From Rhyacophila brunnea (Eukaryota > Arthropoda > Insecta > Trichoptera > Rhyacophilidae): DNA of 64,000 nt. Shown here one piece after another: positions 37,573 through 48,830 of the stretch; position 1 is the first letter of the stretch, and each line of letters opens with the position of its first letter. The stretch lies in the NCBI GenBank assembly GCA_022495005.1, contig JAGYXB010001062.1, forward strand, positions 806,001 through 870,000, read 5' to 3'. The notes under the pieces were generated by a model. It had not been told where the DNA came from and made no database searches. It was given only the letters and a program-made list of their open reading frames with translations. Made by a program: the position numbers and the translations under genes.

Positions 37573-37725
37573 GCATCTAGTTAGTGGCGATGGGTGGAGG
37601 TAGGCTGTTAAGATCTGACATAAATAGTGCACACTAAATTTTTTCAGTCAAACGTATTTGTTTTCATTAAACTGAGACTACAATGTGTAGATAGCGTTTG
37701 TTAATCTTTAAAATTCAATTAAATT
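37573..37725 (+). mobile_element. Arm fragment of the long-TIR element
   Basis: AGTGGCGATGGGTGGAGGTAGG, GTTAAGATCTGACATAAATAGTGCACAC and ACAATGTGTAGATAGCG match the terminal arm of the element at 21068-21621. It ends after AATTCAATTAAATT. Confidence 0.75.
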
Positions 37726-37729
37726 TGTT

Positions 37730-39225
37730 TATACTATGTTTATATTGTTTCTGCTTCTTGGTTTTTTTAATACTGCTTAAATAATATTTCTTTAGTTTTA
37801 GTCTTAATTTTGTAATGTGTACACAATATGTTAATTTGGTTTGAAGCAGTCGACAAATCATAATTATCGTAGTTGTAAGTAATTTACGTCATACTCGTCA
37901 ATCGGGATAGTTTTTGCTACCACGTATTTCCACCAAATTTGACGAAATGATTAAATAAAACATGGTAAATAGACCATTTTAGATATTGCCTGATAATATA
38001 GTACCTACATATAATAATTTATCCAAAGAGTATTTTAATATTAACAAAACAACATACTAAAATATTTATTATTTGTAAGGTAGCATTGTTCCATTTCTAT
38101 TATAGTATACACTGTTTTTTCAGTGCGTTAAATATTTCCGCCGCTAAAATTCATTTGTAAACCGGTGCAAATTGTTTGCATTTTTACAATTATCCCCCGT
38201 TTGCCGCTTTTTTAATGCATAGTACATTGGTAGAGGTAGCAAATTGAATTTTCCCGCGCATTTGAAGCTTGATTGGTTTTGAATATTTAATACAACTTGA
38301 ATAAACTACTTTCATAAGTGAATATAGTGGATTTCATACAAAACTACAGATTAAATTCCTTAGATTATATTTATTTGCTGTGTTTAATATTATTTTTACA
38401 TTTATTATATCCTTTTCATCATGAATTGAATATTCGTTACACGGACCCTCGACTTTCTACGATGACGATTTTTTAGCTCCTAAACATCGCATGCATATAC
38501 ACAATAGAAAAAAATCAATAAGCATTTCATTTAATACTAGTTAAAATCGTTGTAATTTATTAAAATGCCCGTAGCTTAATTGGAAAAGCATACTAGCGTG
38601 AATCCAGCAGATACAGGTTCAAGTTCCGTCGGGTGTCGTATTTTTTTCTACAAAATGATTTTTCTAATGTGTATTTGCATGAAATGTTTTCAAATTATGT
38701 ATATTCAATATATAGAATGTTACATTCTCAAATCTTGTGTCTTATTCGTTGAATAGAAAAATTCTTTATCCAATTATTTATTTTGATTATAATTTTCCAT
38801 TGAAATTAATTTGAGAAAATTTGGTTTATGAATCAAAATAGAACTGCATAGATTTATGAACATTTAATTTTGAGCTTGTTTTGCAAAACGATTGCTCAAC
38901 AAGATATAATTCAAACAAACTGTTTATCCAGGTAATCACTCTCTGAGAAACGAGTAGGCATTTCAACTTTTTGCCTTGAGAAGTTTTCTGCGTATTTTAT
39001 GTGTAAAATAATATGTAGTTTTAAATTTTATGATTATCAAACGATTGAATAAATAATCTAATGAAAAGATAAACGTTTTACTATTATTCATTTTAATTAT
39101 TAGTAACAGAAAAATTATTTTATTTAATGAGAAGATAGGACAGTTAAAAGAAACAATGGTTTGAGTCACCCCATCTCCACCCGCCATACAAAGGTAAATA
39201 CACCAAAAGGTAAATATACACTGTC
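37730..39225. other. AT-rich stretch, mostly unassigned
   Basis: Holds the tRNA-like sequence at 38569-38640 and the dispersed repeat piece near 38715-38790. No gene supported. Confidence 0.5.
38569..38640 (+). pseudogene. tRNA-like sequence or SINE head
   Basis: GCCCG at the start can pair with CGGGT at the end. TAGCTTAATTGG fits the A-box consensus exactly. GGTTCAAGTTCC resembles a B-box with one extra base. The anticodon stem (CTAG/CCAG) has a mismatch and the loop lacks the usual T33, so a working tRNA is unlikely. Confidence 0.35.
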
Positions 39226-39244
39226 TTTTTGGTGAAAGCACATA

Positions 39245-39345
39245 GTGCCTGAAGATGCCGAAAGGTAAAATCCGGGTCGCAATAAACGATTCAAATGGAA
39301 TAGTACAAAACTTAAATCCATTACAATTTTAATTCAAATCCCATT
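39245..39345 (+). repeat. Dispersed repeat, copy 1 (partner at 57430-57535)
   Basis: GCCTGAAGATGCCGAAAGG, CCGGGTCGCAATAAACG and GAATAGTACAAAACTTAAAT match the reverse complement of 57430-57510. 'CTGAAGATGCC...GAAACCCGGGT' type sequences recur in retroelement ends (some Penelope-like), but I cannot assign the class here. Confidence 0.65.
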
Positions 39346-39349
39346 AAAT

Positions 39350-40130
39350 ACTTTCGGTCGATAGTATTAAATGTTACTGTTTGTTTGAAATAAAATTGTT
39401 TTTTTAATATAAAAAAACTATTAGTTTCATTTACAGATTTTTTATTTTATCCATTCCTGAATAATAAATACAGCGACTATATTAAAAACAAAAAAAATAT
39501 AAAAATGTAAAAAACTGAATTTATTTTTTAGTCTACATTATATTTATTATCCACAACGGTTAATTCCCCGTGAACCCTGTTTTACGACCATTAATACTTT
39601 AGCATGCCTTTTTGATTATTTATCAAACTAGCAATAACAAAAATAATACTTTTAAAAAAATCATACCTACTGCGAAAACTGCTTGCAGTTGGGATATTTT
39701 TAGCATTTTATTCGCTGTGAAAATAATGAGTGCTATACATCACACGGAAATATAAAACCGGACAGATTTATACAGGTATGACAGGTGGCTCGGCATTTAT
39801 AAATCAGGTGGGTTTGCTTCTCTACCTTATGTAGCTCTTTCAACTTCTACGCGGTATGCCGTAGAAGGTGCTACAAGATCTACGAAGAAAATATATACGA
39901 GTGCTTAAGTTTATAGTATAATAAATTATTAATCTGGATAGATTAACATGACAATCTAACAAACTACTAAAAACGTCAGAGTAATAATGTTTAAGAGAGA
40001 GGAGATTCTCCGTCTATATGTGATCTAATTGTGATGAAATTAACTATATTTTTACAAAACTCTCTGAAGCGACAAAAAAAATTTAACAAAAAATGTTATA
40101 TGTCCTTAATATTTGTGAATTATTTATTAA
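39350..40130. other. AT-rich stretch, nothing recognised
   Basis: No ORF with support. Poly-A/T runs and short repeats only. Confidence 0.55.
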
Positions 40131-40145
40131 TTTCAATTGTCACGA

Positions 40146-40640
40146 AAATTATGCTTGTGCAAACATTAGTGTTCTCCATATTTCTCTACGATGTAGAATC
40201 ATGGACCCTGAAAGCACGGGAGCGGAAGGCAATTGATGCCTCCGAAATGTGGTGTTTGCGCCGAATGCTTAGAATTTCTTGGACAGAGTACAGGACGAAC
40301 CAGTCAATCATCCAGAGACTATGAGATAAAGGAACGGCTGTCGACAATATGTCTGCGTTGAATTCTGCAGTTTTTTTGGGCATATTTCTTCACGCAGTCT
40401 GGATAACCTGGAGAGACTGATGGTTTTGGGTAACCTCTAGGGAAGGTAAAGCAAAATAATAGCATGGGAGCGCTGAAGCGACCAAGTGAAGGAGCTTACT
40501 AGGGGCAGCTTTCACTCTGCCTCTCTAATTCACAGAGAATCAAAAGGGGTGAAAGTCTTGGTCACTCAAAAGATGATAACATTTCAAAGAAGTCACGATC
40601 CTCAGCTATGAGAGAATGACCAAGAAGAGAAGAGAATGAA
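40146..40640 (+). pseudogene. LINE reverse transcriptase C-terminal fragment
   Basis: One frame reads FSIFLYDVESWTLKAR, then ASEMWCLRRMLRISW and YRTNQSIIQRL before a stop at about 40322. This is the usual LINE thumb pattern 'LYG-E-WTL...EM-C-RRMLRI-W...TN'. Further frames downstream carry decayed continuation to about 40640. It is a different lineage from the element at 26675 judging by motif wording. The 5' part is missing and stops are frequent. Confidence 0.75.
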
Positions 40641-40649
40641 AATTGTTTA

Positions 40650-40762
40650 TTTAATTCAAGATTGATTTATTTATTTCTCGAGGTTCTTTTATTTATGCCA
40701 TTTTATTATTTAAAGAGCATTTTTTAACTAATTTCTTTAAATGTAAGGTTCCGCACTCGAAA

Positions 40763-40807
<45 letters not shown>

Positions 40808-40818
40808 TATACATTTCT

Positions 40819-40854
<36 letters not shown>

Positions 40855-42340
40855 TGACGTACAGGGTAATTTTACAGATTCGCCGTAACAACTCGGCGTC
40901 TTTCCGAAGAGATTTATTCGGAAAAAATATAGCGTGTCGCGTATTTTTGCGAATTCTTCGTGCATCGATTTTTTTATCCCGTGTTTCTAACCCCCTCACG
41001 TTGAAAATATCCCCGAATGATGGGTGTTAAGGCAAATATGAAAGGGCAGGGCCGCATTATCTGGGCGAACCCTCTGCGCCCGCGGGCAATAAATTTCCGC
41101 GAAGGGTCGCCGAACTTATCTTGTTCGATTTATATTTGACATGGGCTCTTGGTTTTTAGCCCACGCATTTTATATTGCAATAAAACATGATTTGTTGCGT
41201 ACGTACGGTACATATTTACTACGTGTGCTTGATGTACAGACATATTCAAATATTATTTAGTACTCAGATTTATTGGAAACCTTTGGAATTCTGTCGATTC
41301 ATAAATAACTTCTTGTTTTAAAATTTATCACACAATACATTTTTTTTTATAAATCTGCTTGGCATATTTAGTAGTCCTTACCGCAGCAAATAAATAATCC
41401 TTTCAATTTGAATATTTTTTAACTAAACATGTTTGTAGACTTTATATAAAAATTAATTTCATGGTCAATATGGTTGATTCATTGATATTAATTTATTAAG
41501 TAACACTTCGGCTTTAAAATCTTTTCAATAAATTTAATGATTATATATGGGTTTTCTTTGATCATGTAAGGGAAAAACGACAGAGGAGTATAACAGTATG
41601 ACATATGTATATAATATTAAATAACAGGTGCTACTTAGCTTTGGTAGGTAGTATATAGACGATTACTAATTGTTTTTTCGATCTTATAATAATAATATAT
41701 ACAATAATTTCCACATAAACTCAAAATCATGCAACTGGAATATATTAAACATACTGTCTTATCACTGTATGAAAGCGGAAACAGGATGTCGCTACACGCC
41801 GAGTAAAAAATAAAGTCAGTGTTGTCATTAGTATGGTATGAAAATACCTTATAAAATAGGTTTTTAAATAAAAATATTTTTATTATCTGTCATTCATTAG
41901 TGATAGGTATTATTGATTGAATTCAAGGTACTACAGACATAATTACATTTGACTTACTCCAGATTATAGATTGGTTTAAAAGAAAATACATGTTAAAAGC
42001 TATAGTATAGTTACAAAAAAGTTGGAACATAATCAGTGAATGTGAGATGTTAAATATTTGTAATTACAGTAAATAAGAAAATATTCTGAATAAAGTAAAA
42101 TCATTAGATTATTATTATAACTACAGTGAAAGAAAATAACACATACAGATATTAATTCTATTATATAGATACACTAAGGTTTTACTCCTGATTAAAACAA
42201 TTAATTAGAGTTTGAATCGAAATACATAATTAAAATGACATCACACATGTACTTTGGATTATACTGTTATTAAATCTCATCAAAAATAGTATTAATACTT
42301 TGATCGTTTTTCATTTATAATCTTCTTCTAGGCTTTAAAA
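40650..42340. other. AT microsatellites, a CpG-rich island, then AT-rich DNA
   Basis: (AT)n runs lie at 40769-40804 and 40824-40850. The segment at about 40875-41130 is rich in CG dinucleotides (GCGTGTCGCG, CTGCGCCCGCGGGCAATAAA, CCGCGAAGGGTCGCCG) with no good ORF. The rest to 42340 is AT-rich and unassigned. Confidence 0.55.
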
Positions 42341-42353
42341 GCGTCTTCGATTA

Positions 42354-42536
42354 GTGTTGCTAATTCCGCCATTTTGTAGTACTTCTCTTGACAAGCAACT
42401 AGATGTACTCAACCGTGCCTTTCAGAATGCGGGTTTTAGTTTTGTATTGTTGGCATTGACATTTAAAAGCGAAAATCACGTGTGGAGAGATGTTCATAAT
42501 TTTACATTATGCCAACTAATGATGATGGGCTTATAG
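42354..42536 (+). pseudogene. Possible M43-like metallopeptidase fragment
   Basis: The reading TSLDKQLDVLNRAFQNAG, then FSFVL, an Asn then W (ENHVW), and QLMMMGL before the stop resembles the region upstream of the zinc site in M43 (pappalysin/cytophagalysin-like) peptidases, where 'Q--VLN--F---G--F-L......N--W' is typical. The catalytic HEXXH would lie further on and is not present here. A possible splice acceptor (TTTTGTAG) sits just before ACTTCTCTTG at about 42377-42379. It may be an exon, a pseudogene piece or chance; homology is from memory of the family pattern only. Confidence 0.3.
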
Positions 42537-42544
42537 TTATTAAG

Positions 42545-43176
42545 AATTGTCCATAAATGACGTCCCATAATTTTAATACCCCCCCCCCCCTCTCACATTC
42601 GTTAAAAAACCAACCCGTTGAAAATTATCGATTTCAATAAGTATAATGTTCTCATTGAATATTTTATTCTCAGAAAAAAATCAGTTTATATTTTATTAGT
42701 TCTGTGACGTTACATTTTCTATAAGACTTATAAGTGAATTAAGTATTTTACTCCCATACCTACCATACAAAAACATTCCTTGACGCATTTTTCTGTCGAA
42801 GAACATCTTATGCTTCAGTTGAGATAGTATTCTAAATTAACGAAGCGGACGCTTTGGCGCGCTTATCTGATATCCGTAGACGCCGAATTCAATCTTCCGC
42901 TATCAGGAAACATATTGTTTGCTCGTCGACCATCTGCAACATTCTGTCTAAGTCCTGGAAACTAGGTTATTACTTATATCGAATATTGATGAAATATGCT
43001 CTCATAGTAGAGCTGTAAACATTGTTTCAATTATTAAAATTATTTTTTATTATATATATTATTAGTAATAATTGTGTACCTATCTTATATATTTTTTTAA
43101 ATAGTTAATCATTATCTTCATAATCATGGATTGATATAATGCTACCTTTTGACCTCATCAACCTAATTATATTGCT
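42545..43176. other. Unassigned stretch with poly-C tract
   Basis: GTCCATAAATGACGTCCCATAATTTTAATA followed by a run of Cs at about 42581-42590 looks like the end of a dispersed repeat, but no partner was found in the window. Confidence 0.4.
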
Positions 43177-43179
43177 TTA

Positions 43180-43832
43180 GAGCGGAATGCAGAAACATTT
43201 GTCATAACTAAAATTTCCTTAGCAGAAAACACTATGCAGAAACATTGTCCTTAGTTAAGATGATTTCTATTGAAAATAATACCATATTTAAAAATTCTCT
43301 TTCCTATAGTTTAGGTAAATTATTTTATAATTGTTAAACGATGACAAAAACATGATAACTACATTTTATAAATGCAATAACTATAAATACATATTAATAT
43401 TAAATTATAATACTCTTATGTTTCCGTTATAAGTCATTATACGTGATTCCACAGGCACCGCAAGATATTTTTTTAATATGGTAACACTAGCGTCAAGTGT
43501 TATTCTTCACCTTTTTTTGTATTTCTGCGGGTTGGCGTATAAAAGTAAAATAATATTCTACAAGTACATGCCAAAAGAATTAACACTATCAATATCCATA
43601 TTGAGATACATTGTTAGATGAATTTGATTGTATGGACTGTGTTATAGACATGCGAAATTATTTTGACAGCAGCTGTCAGTAGTAAATGGTAATACAGAAG
43701 GGGGCGTGTTCATAAAAAAAGTAGTCTATGGTTAAGGATTCCTTAACTCTATACTCAGGATTGTCTATAGTTAAGTCATGCTTTTCGGCGACTTATCCTT
43801 AGGAACGAAATCTTAGATTGTGCATTCCGCTC
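43180..43832. mobile_element. PIF/Harbinger-like MITE
   Basis: Ends GAGCGGAATGCAGAAAC (43180) and GATTGTGCATTCCGCTC (43832) are inverted repeats of about 12 bp, flanked by TTA on both sides (43177-43179 and 43833-43835). A 3-bp T-A duplication is typical of PIF/Harbinger. No transposase. Outside it, AATTATATTGCT and AGCAATATAATT are also inverted, hinting at an older palindromic host. Confidence 0.65.
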
Positions 43833-44151
43833 TTAGGTTCTAAGCAATATAATTTGAGAAAGGGATGGCTGATAATTTTTCAACTTACAATTGAATAGAA
43901 GGAGTGACCATTTTCAGAGGATAACAGCGAGAAGCGGAAAGCTCTTTCTTTCAGATTTATAATATAATAATGTAATGAGTTATTATTTAATAAAATTAAT
44001 ATAAATCTTAATCCAGATTCTAGAAAATTTATATGGGAAATGAGTGACTTAAATTTTAACATAAGTCTTCGCGTCAATTATATTTCATTTCTCGTTCTTA
44101 CTGATTAGGTCAATACGAGTCATTAAGAACAAAAATTATCATCGAACACAA

Positions 44152-44398
44152 TCAGGGAAATTTCGAAAGACTTTGGCTAAATGGAAACGTCGTTTGTAGC
44201 CTTGACACTATAATCAGTCGTGGTGCATGCGAGTTTAAGCTGGTGTACAACTGTTTCAGGGGCAATCTCTGACTGTGTCTCTGACATGTCAGTAGTACAT
44301 GAACAACGCATTGAATATGTTCATTGACTCTTTCCCATCGTGAGGTTTTCCCGATCCACACCCGGTCGCAATCGTTGCATGTAAATTCATATGCGCTC
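44152..44398 (-). pseudogene. Penelope-like element GIY-YIG endonuclease fragment
   Basis: The minus frame reads SAYEFTCNDCD, RVWIGKTSRW then ERVNEHIQC. This matches the start of the GIY-YIG-like endonuclease of Penelope-like elements (G-Y...C-DC...YIGKT-R...R--EH). The canonical Y of YIG is W here. The frame stays open to 44152 but the later part no longer resembles the domain, so a frame change is likely. The reverse transcriptase part is not present nearby. Confidence 0.6.
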
Positions 44399-44619
44399 CT
44401 ATTCTAAAAAGGTTTGTCTTCGTCCTTGGCGTTAATATTTACCTGCGTTATTTATAATATAAAATTTTACCTCTTTTTATATAACACAATATATCCTTTC
44501 TGTGAATATTGACAATAAATTTATATATATATATATTCTCAAATCGAATGAGTGAATAACTACGTCTATCTTAACGAACAATAATGTCAATTGACTGTAG
44601 TATATATGACGAAATTGCT

Positions 44620-45045
44620 CCCAGAACTAAACAGGCATGAAGTACATTTGGGCGCCTGAATAGTATCTTCAAAAGTCACCTCTCATTGTGTCTTAAGCAT
44701 GAAGTGTTAAACCAATGTGTACTAGAAGTACTCACGTGTGTGTGAGAAAAATTTCCTTAAATTCTAAAATTGCGAGTAGCGTAACTTGGCATGGATATGT
44801 GCATGTTGGGCATAACGCGGAAAGGTCACAAAAGAAACAGACAAGAGTACGCGATGTAATAGAGGTCGTTAAACAAATGAAATATCAATGTGCTGGACAT
44901 ATCTCTTGGCGAGTAGTATTCAAGGGTTACTAAACGACCACAGTAGATGCCATTAATCTCGCTGGATAGACGAACTCATAAAGTTTGAGGGAGATAATGG
45001 AGGTCTTCATTCAGCAGTGGATTGACCCCAGCTGATGATGATAAG
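44620..45045 (+). pseudogene. LINE 3' fragment (relative of 26675-27901)
   Basis: Decayed frames carry the same series as the LINE at 27370-27901: FGRLNSIF-like, CVLSMKC-like, GHNAERSQKKQTRVRDVIE, then SRWIDELIKF-like, and the end GGTCTTCATTCAGCAGTGGATTGACCCCAGCTGATGATGATAAG. The TGATGATGAT tail at about 45032 marks the 3' end. Only the last 400 bases remain. Confidence 0.7.
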
Positions 45046-45059
45046 TACATAATTTATAC

Positions 45060-45750
45060 TCAAACGTAATAATTTGGTTCTTTTAGTTAATAGGTATAAC
45101 AGCGAAATATGTATTGTATTCAGTTTTTATGTGGTGCAGGTACACCAAATAAATGGTAGATAAATTGTTTAAATTATCATCAATAATTAGTATTACATTG
45201 AATCTCTTATTAGCCAATTTGTATTTCAACTGTCAATTAATTGAATATTAAATACCTTGGTGAGTGTTCATTAAATAAAGATACTTACTTAATCCACAAT
45301 TAAAATGCATAATATTCATTATCATTCCGTTCCACTCAATAAAACAGACTATTGACCGCTTGCGATTTCAAACATAAAAGCTAATTCTGCCGTTTGGCTG
45401 CCTGTTAAATTCCTTCATTGCTTCGCAAGCCAAAATGGTTAACTAACAAATTGCCAGAGGTCAGTACTATGATAGCAATAATAAAACTACTTTAATTGTC
45501 ATTGTCATTAATATTGACACTCCGCCAGACGCGTCAATTGATGTCAATTAATAACAATGCAGATATTTTGAGATCTTTTAGTTTAAGTAGGTACATAAAC
45601 TAAGCTCTATTATCCTGAAGGAATAAGTTAAGACAGGCAAAAATAATCATGGCATTTTTGCCTGATCAAATATCTAGGACGTTTTATCAGCGTTGTATTT
45701 TATTTTCTCGAAACGTGGGGTCCTTAAAGATTCCAAAGCGTCTATACTTG
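45060..45750. other. AT-rich stretch, nothing recognised
   Basis: No gene or repeat boundary supported. Confidence 0.55.
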
Positions 45751-45754
45751 AAGA

Positions 45755-45925
45755 TTTTTTTTAAAGGGATTCCTTTAGCTTTTGATTGAAAGCTTTTTTA
45801 TAATCAATGAAACCCAGGTAAATATTTTTGGTATCTCTCTACTACGTTCTTAACAATCTGTATATTATTATCCATTGTGATGTAGCCTCTTCTGAGTATT
45901 AAGTATAAACAGAGCCGGTTTTACG
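45755..45925 (-). pseudogene. LINE reverse transcriptase fragment
   Basis: Minus-strand frames give RRGYITMDNNIQIVKNVVER, then, one frame over, FIDYKKAF. These are the 'FR-G-ST-D-I' and 'FIDY-KAFD' blocks of LINE RT. At least one frameshift separates them and no palm motif was found. Its relation to the other LINE pieces is unclear. Confidence 0.6.
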
Positions 45926-45929
45926 CTTG

Positions 45930-46257
45930 AAGCTATTAAGTATCGGGTTCCATAAAAACAACTCCCAAAAGTAAATTTTAATGATTTTTTTCTCATTTTA
46001 TCAAATTTATTCATATTTCATCATATTTATAATTATATTGCAAATGAGTTGAGGGTATAAGATTAGGCTCAATAGAGATGCGACTGTATTTTTTTAATTT
46101 GTGACAGTATGGATAATTAATATTAATAATATAAATAATAAAAAATAATTATAATTAGTATTCGCATCGTACAATTAATTGCGTTCATCTAATACCTACT
46201 GATAAAAAGCGGTTTGAACATTCGGCATGCTCAGAAGTCCCCCATAAATCTGGGATG
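45930..46257. other. AT-rich spacer
   Basis: Nothing recognised; a TA-rich low-complexity stretch lies at about 46120-46160. Confidence 0.5.
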
Positions 46258-46265
46258 ACCTAGAC

Positions 46266-46910
46266 CAGCGGTCGGCTACCCAAATGCATTGGCGTGCCAC
46301 AAAACAGCTAATTCAAAGTACTGGACACTCAGCGTGTCACTGAAATAAAACTAATAAATCTATTGAAGACAATAATAATACACGCTAAATAAAAACATCA
46401 TAAAAATTACAATATTTAAACATTAGTGACTCCCTTGAGGTTTGATTTTGGAAGCTAACACCTCAATATTTGTTTCATAGTTTGAAGTTTTTAATTTTAT
46501 GAACATTTCCGAATTTTCTTCAGTTAAACGATTTCAATACAGGTTTATAATATATTTCATAATTGAGAATGTCTGCTCACAGTATTACATTCTACCGAAA
46601 ACACTTAAAAGAGCGAATGCGACTTTTTTCATACAATGAAATCTGTCTGGGAGTTCATTCCACGTTTTGGTTATCATGTCAAGATCTTCGTCTTTCATAA
46701 TCTTTCATAGTCTTCGTTTTTCATAATTTCATCTCTGGCAGTTTTGAAATTTAATTTCAAAATTTCAGAATTGTTTAATTCGCTAAAGGCTACTCAATGT
46801 TCAAAATTTCAAAATATTCTTCTTTGAAAAGTACCGAAAATTTTAATAAATCGTCATTTCGAAGCGTGCGACAAAAGATCCTTTCGCGTGGCATAGGTTG
46901 CCGGGCGCTG
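46266..46910 (-). mobile_element. hAT element with transposase remnant
   Basis: Ends CAGCGGTCGGCTACCC and GGTTGCCGGGCGCTG are inverted. The 8-bp flanks are ACCTAGAC (46258-46265) and ACGTAGAC (46911-46918), one mismatch. On the minus strand at about 46610-46430 lies a hAT C-terminal (dimerisation) stretch: CEQTFSIMKYI, one in-frame stop, NRLTEENSEM, KTSNYETNIEVLASK. The N-terminal two thirds of the transposase, including the DDE catalytic core, is deleted. A target with central TA fits the Buster-type preference. Confidence 0.8.
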
Positions 46911-46918
46911 ACGTAGAC

Positions 46919-47750
46919 CAGGGTTGGCGAACCTTTTTGATGTACGCGTGCCAAAATTTCCCAAATACTATTTTTCAACTGTCTGACGTGCCAAGCAGTT
47001 TTTCGTGACGTAAAAAACGAAAAAAAGGTTTATAAAAATTGTATGTGTTAAAAGTGTAAAAATTACATGTGATTTCTTGAGATTCTATCTGTCATGGTGT
47101 TTCTAGCTGAAGGCATATACTTTATTCTTTGAATTATTTTTTCCCTTTTTTTTCAAATTTTCAAAGAGATCGTGGGAGCATTTTTGTGGGCAGCAATTAA
47201 ATTATTTGTTAATTTTTTACTTAGTTTGGTTATTAATGCACAAATTGACACCAAAACTGCTCATTTCGGATGAGGCATTCTCTTGCCACAGTGTTCTCAA
47301 GCATTGTAAATCGATAAAGATCAGAGGTTTGCGGCGCGGCTTGCCCCGTCGCCTGATGTGGTTAATGCGATAATATCAATATGTGTGACGCATAAAACCT
47401 AAGAACCAATCTATGTAATTATATATTTAGATTAAACGTAATGCTTATTCTTGGAGAGTATTTATTTGCCAGCTATTTTTTATTCAATGCGATCTGTCAT
47501 TTATGCATCAAACTCGTCGTTACCGTTTGTATATCGATATTAAAATATAATTAAAAATCTAATAAAATACGCACGGCTGCTATGTTGTCATTATTTTTGA
47601 ATATTAAATTGTGAGTATTTATTTGTAAAACTTTTTTGTAAAAAAAATATTTTTAATTATTATACCTAGGTATTTTTCTCTCTTCAAAATAAAATATTCG
47701 CGTGCCGTACAAAATCATCTCGCCGGCCACTAGTGGGTTCGCCATCACTG
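46919..47750. mobile_element. Second hAT-like element abutting the first
   Basis: Ends CAGGGTTGGCGAACC and GGGTTCGCCATCACTG are inverted repeats. The left flank is ACGTAGAC (shared with the preceding element) and the right flank ACCTAGGC (47751-47758). Subterminal GCGTGCC words occur inside both ends (46946, 47701). No transposase reading recognised. It differs in terminal sequence from the first element, so these are two families at one site. Confidence 0.75.
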
Positions 47751-47759
47751 ACCTAGGCT

Positions 47760-48610
47760 ATAGCTCCCTTAGCTTATGGCAACTCCGGCTATGAGTATAA
47801 GATAAAAATATAAATTAATAAGTGGAAACAAAAAACATGATCAACATAAATATTACAGTCATTAAAAATCGCATACAGTGGAGTAAGAAATAAAATAAAA
47901 TAATACTCGTATGTAAGTAAATTTCTTTTAACATCGATTTATCGTTACGGCAATACAAACTTGTGTATTTACTGTGATATCGACCGAAATGGTTACATGC
48001 TGGACATGCTAGGCTTACGATATTGTCTTTCGTAAATCGATAGCGTTGCGAATTTGTATGAATAAAAAAGTTTAAGTGTGCGCAATAAAATAAAAACAAT
48101 TCCCTAGACGTAGTTTAGATGTGGCCAGCTCGGCGGCCTGGCGGTTAATCCGCAGGGTCGACCGCCAATATGGTTAAACGTTAAACTTTATATGACGGTG
48201 TGTACGTCGCATCGCGGCCACCGCAAACTAACCCGCCATACGGGATAAGTCGTTTTGTTCTGACGTACGTTGGGCGAGATTTCCCCCCTGTACGCCCCTG
48301 TGAAACATACATTATACTCAGCAGCGTAACGATGGTGGGGGCATGAACCTGCAAAATTAGGCTATTTTAAATTTAATGTGAATGAGGAAAAGTCGGCCGT
48401 GAAGTGACCATTTCATTGAAATTCATGTGACTAGATTAGACGTTTTATTAATATTTAACCTCTGCTCGTATATTGCTATGAAGCTTGGTATCTGGCCAAT
48501 GATTATGTTTTACGACTCTGAAAAAGACCTTTGAGAATGGACGTCTCTAGAAAATATTACGGCAAATTTTCAATAGTAAAATATTATTTTAAATCTTCCT
48601 ATCTTAATAT
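47760..48610. other. Unassigned stretch with CpG-rich island at 48115-48310
   Basis: The island (GGCCAGCTCGGCGGCCTGGCGG, CGCATCGCGGCCACCGC, TGACGTACGTTGGGCGAG) is conspicuous against AT-rich DNA. No ORF of note. It could be regulatory, a promoter or an old insert. Confidence 0.45.
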
Positions 48611-48616
48611 ATATAT

Positions 48617-48830
48617 ATATCATCATCATTATACGTGCTCTAATTACCCCATTGTGGATCTTACAATCCTCCAAGAACTTCCTTCGTCTCCCTCTATTCT
48701 GGGCCTTCAGTATCTCCGTTGACACTGTCCAACCACCGGATCCAAAAGGTATCCAAAAATCGTTTCGGAGGTTTACACTGTCCATTCTTGCCCCATGGCC
48801 GGCCAATCGCAGCCAACTAAGGAACGACCT
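48617..48830 (-). pseudogene. LINE 3' end fragment
   Basis: Minus frames include KRFLDTFWIRWLDSVNGD, which resembles the basic RT C-terminus ('RW-D-I--D'), followed by a non-coding end that finishes in ATGATGATGAT (seen as CATCATCATT at 48621-48630). This fits a severely truncated LINE with a simple-repeat tail. Confidence 0.5.

Noticed and set aside
38569..38640. Functional tRNA gene
   Set aside because: The A-box is good but the anticodon stem has a mismatch, T33 is absent and the T-loop has an extra base. Listed as a tRNA-like relic only.
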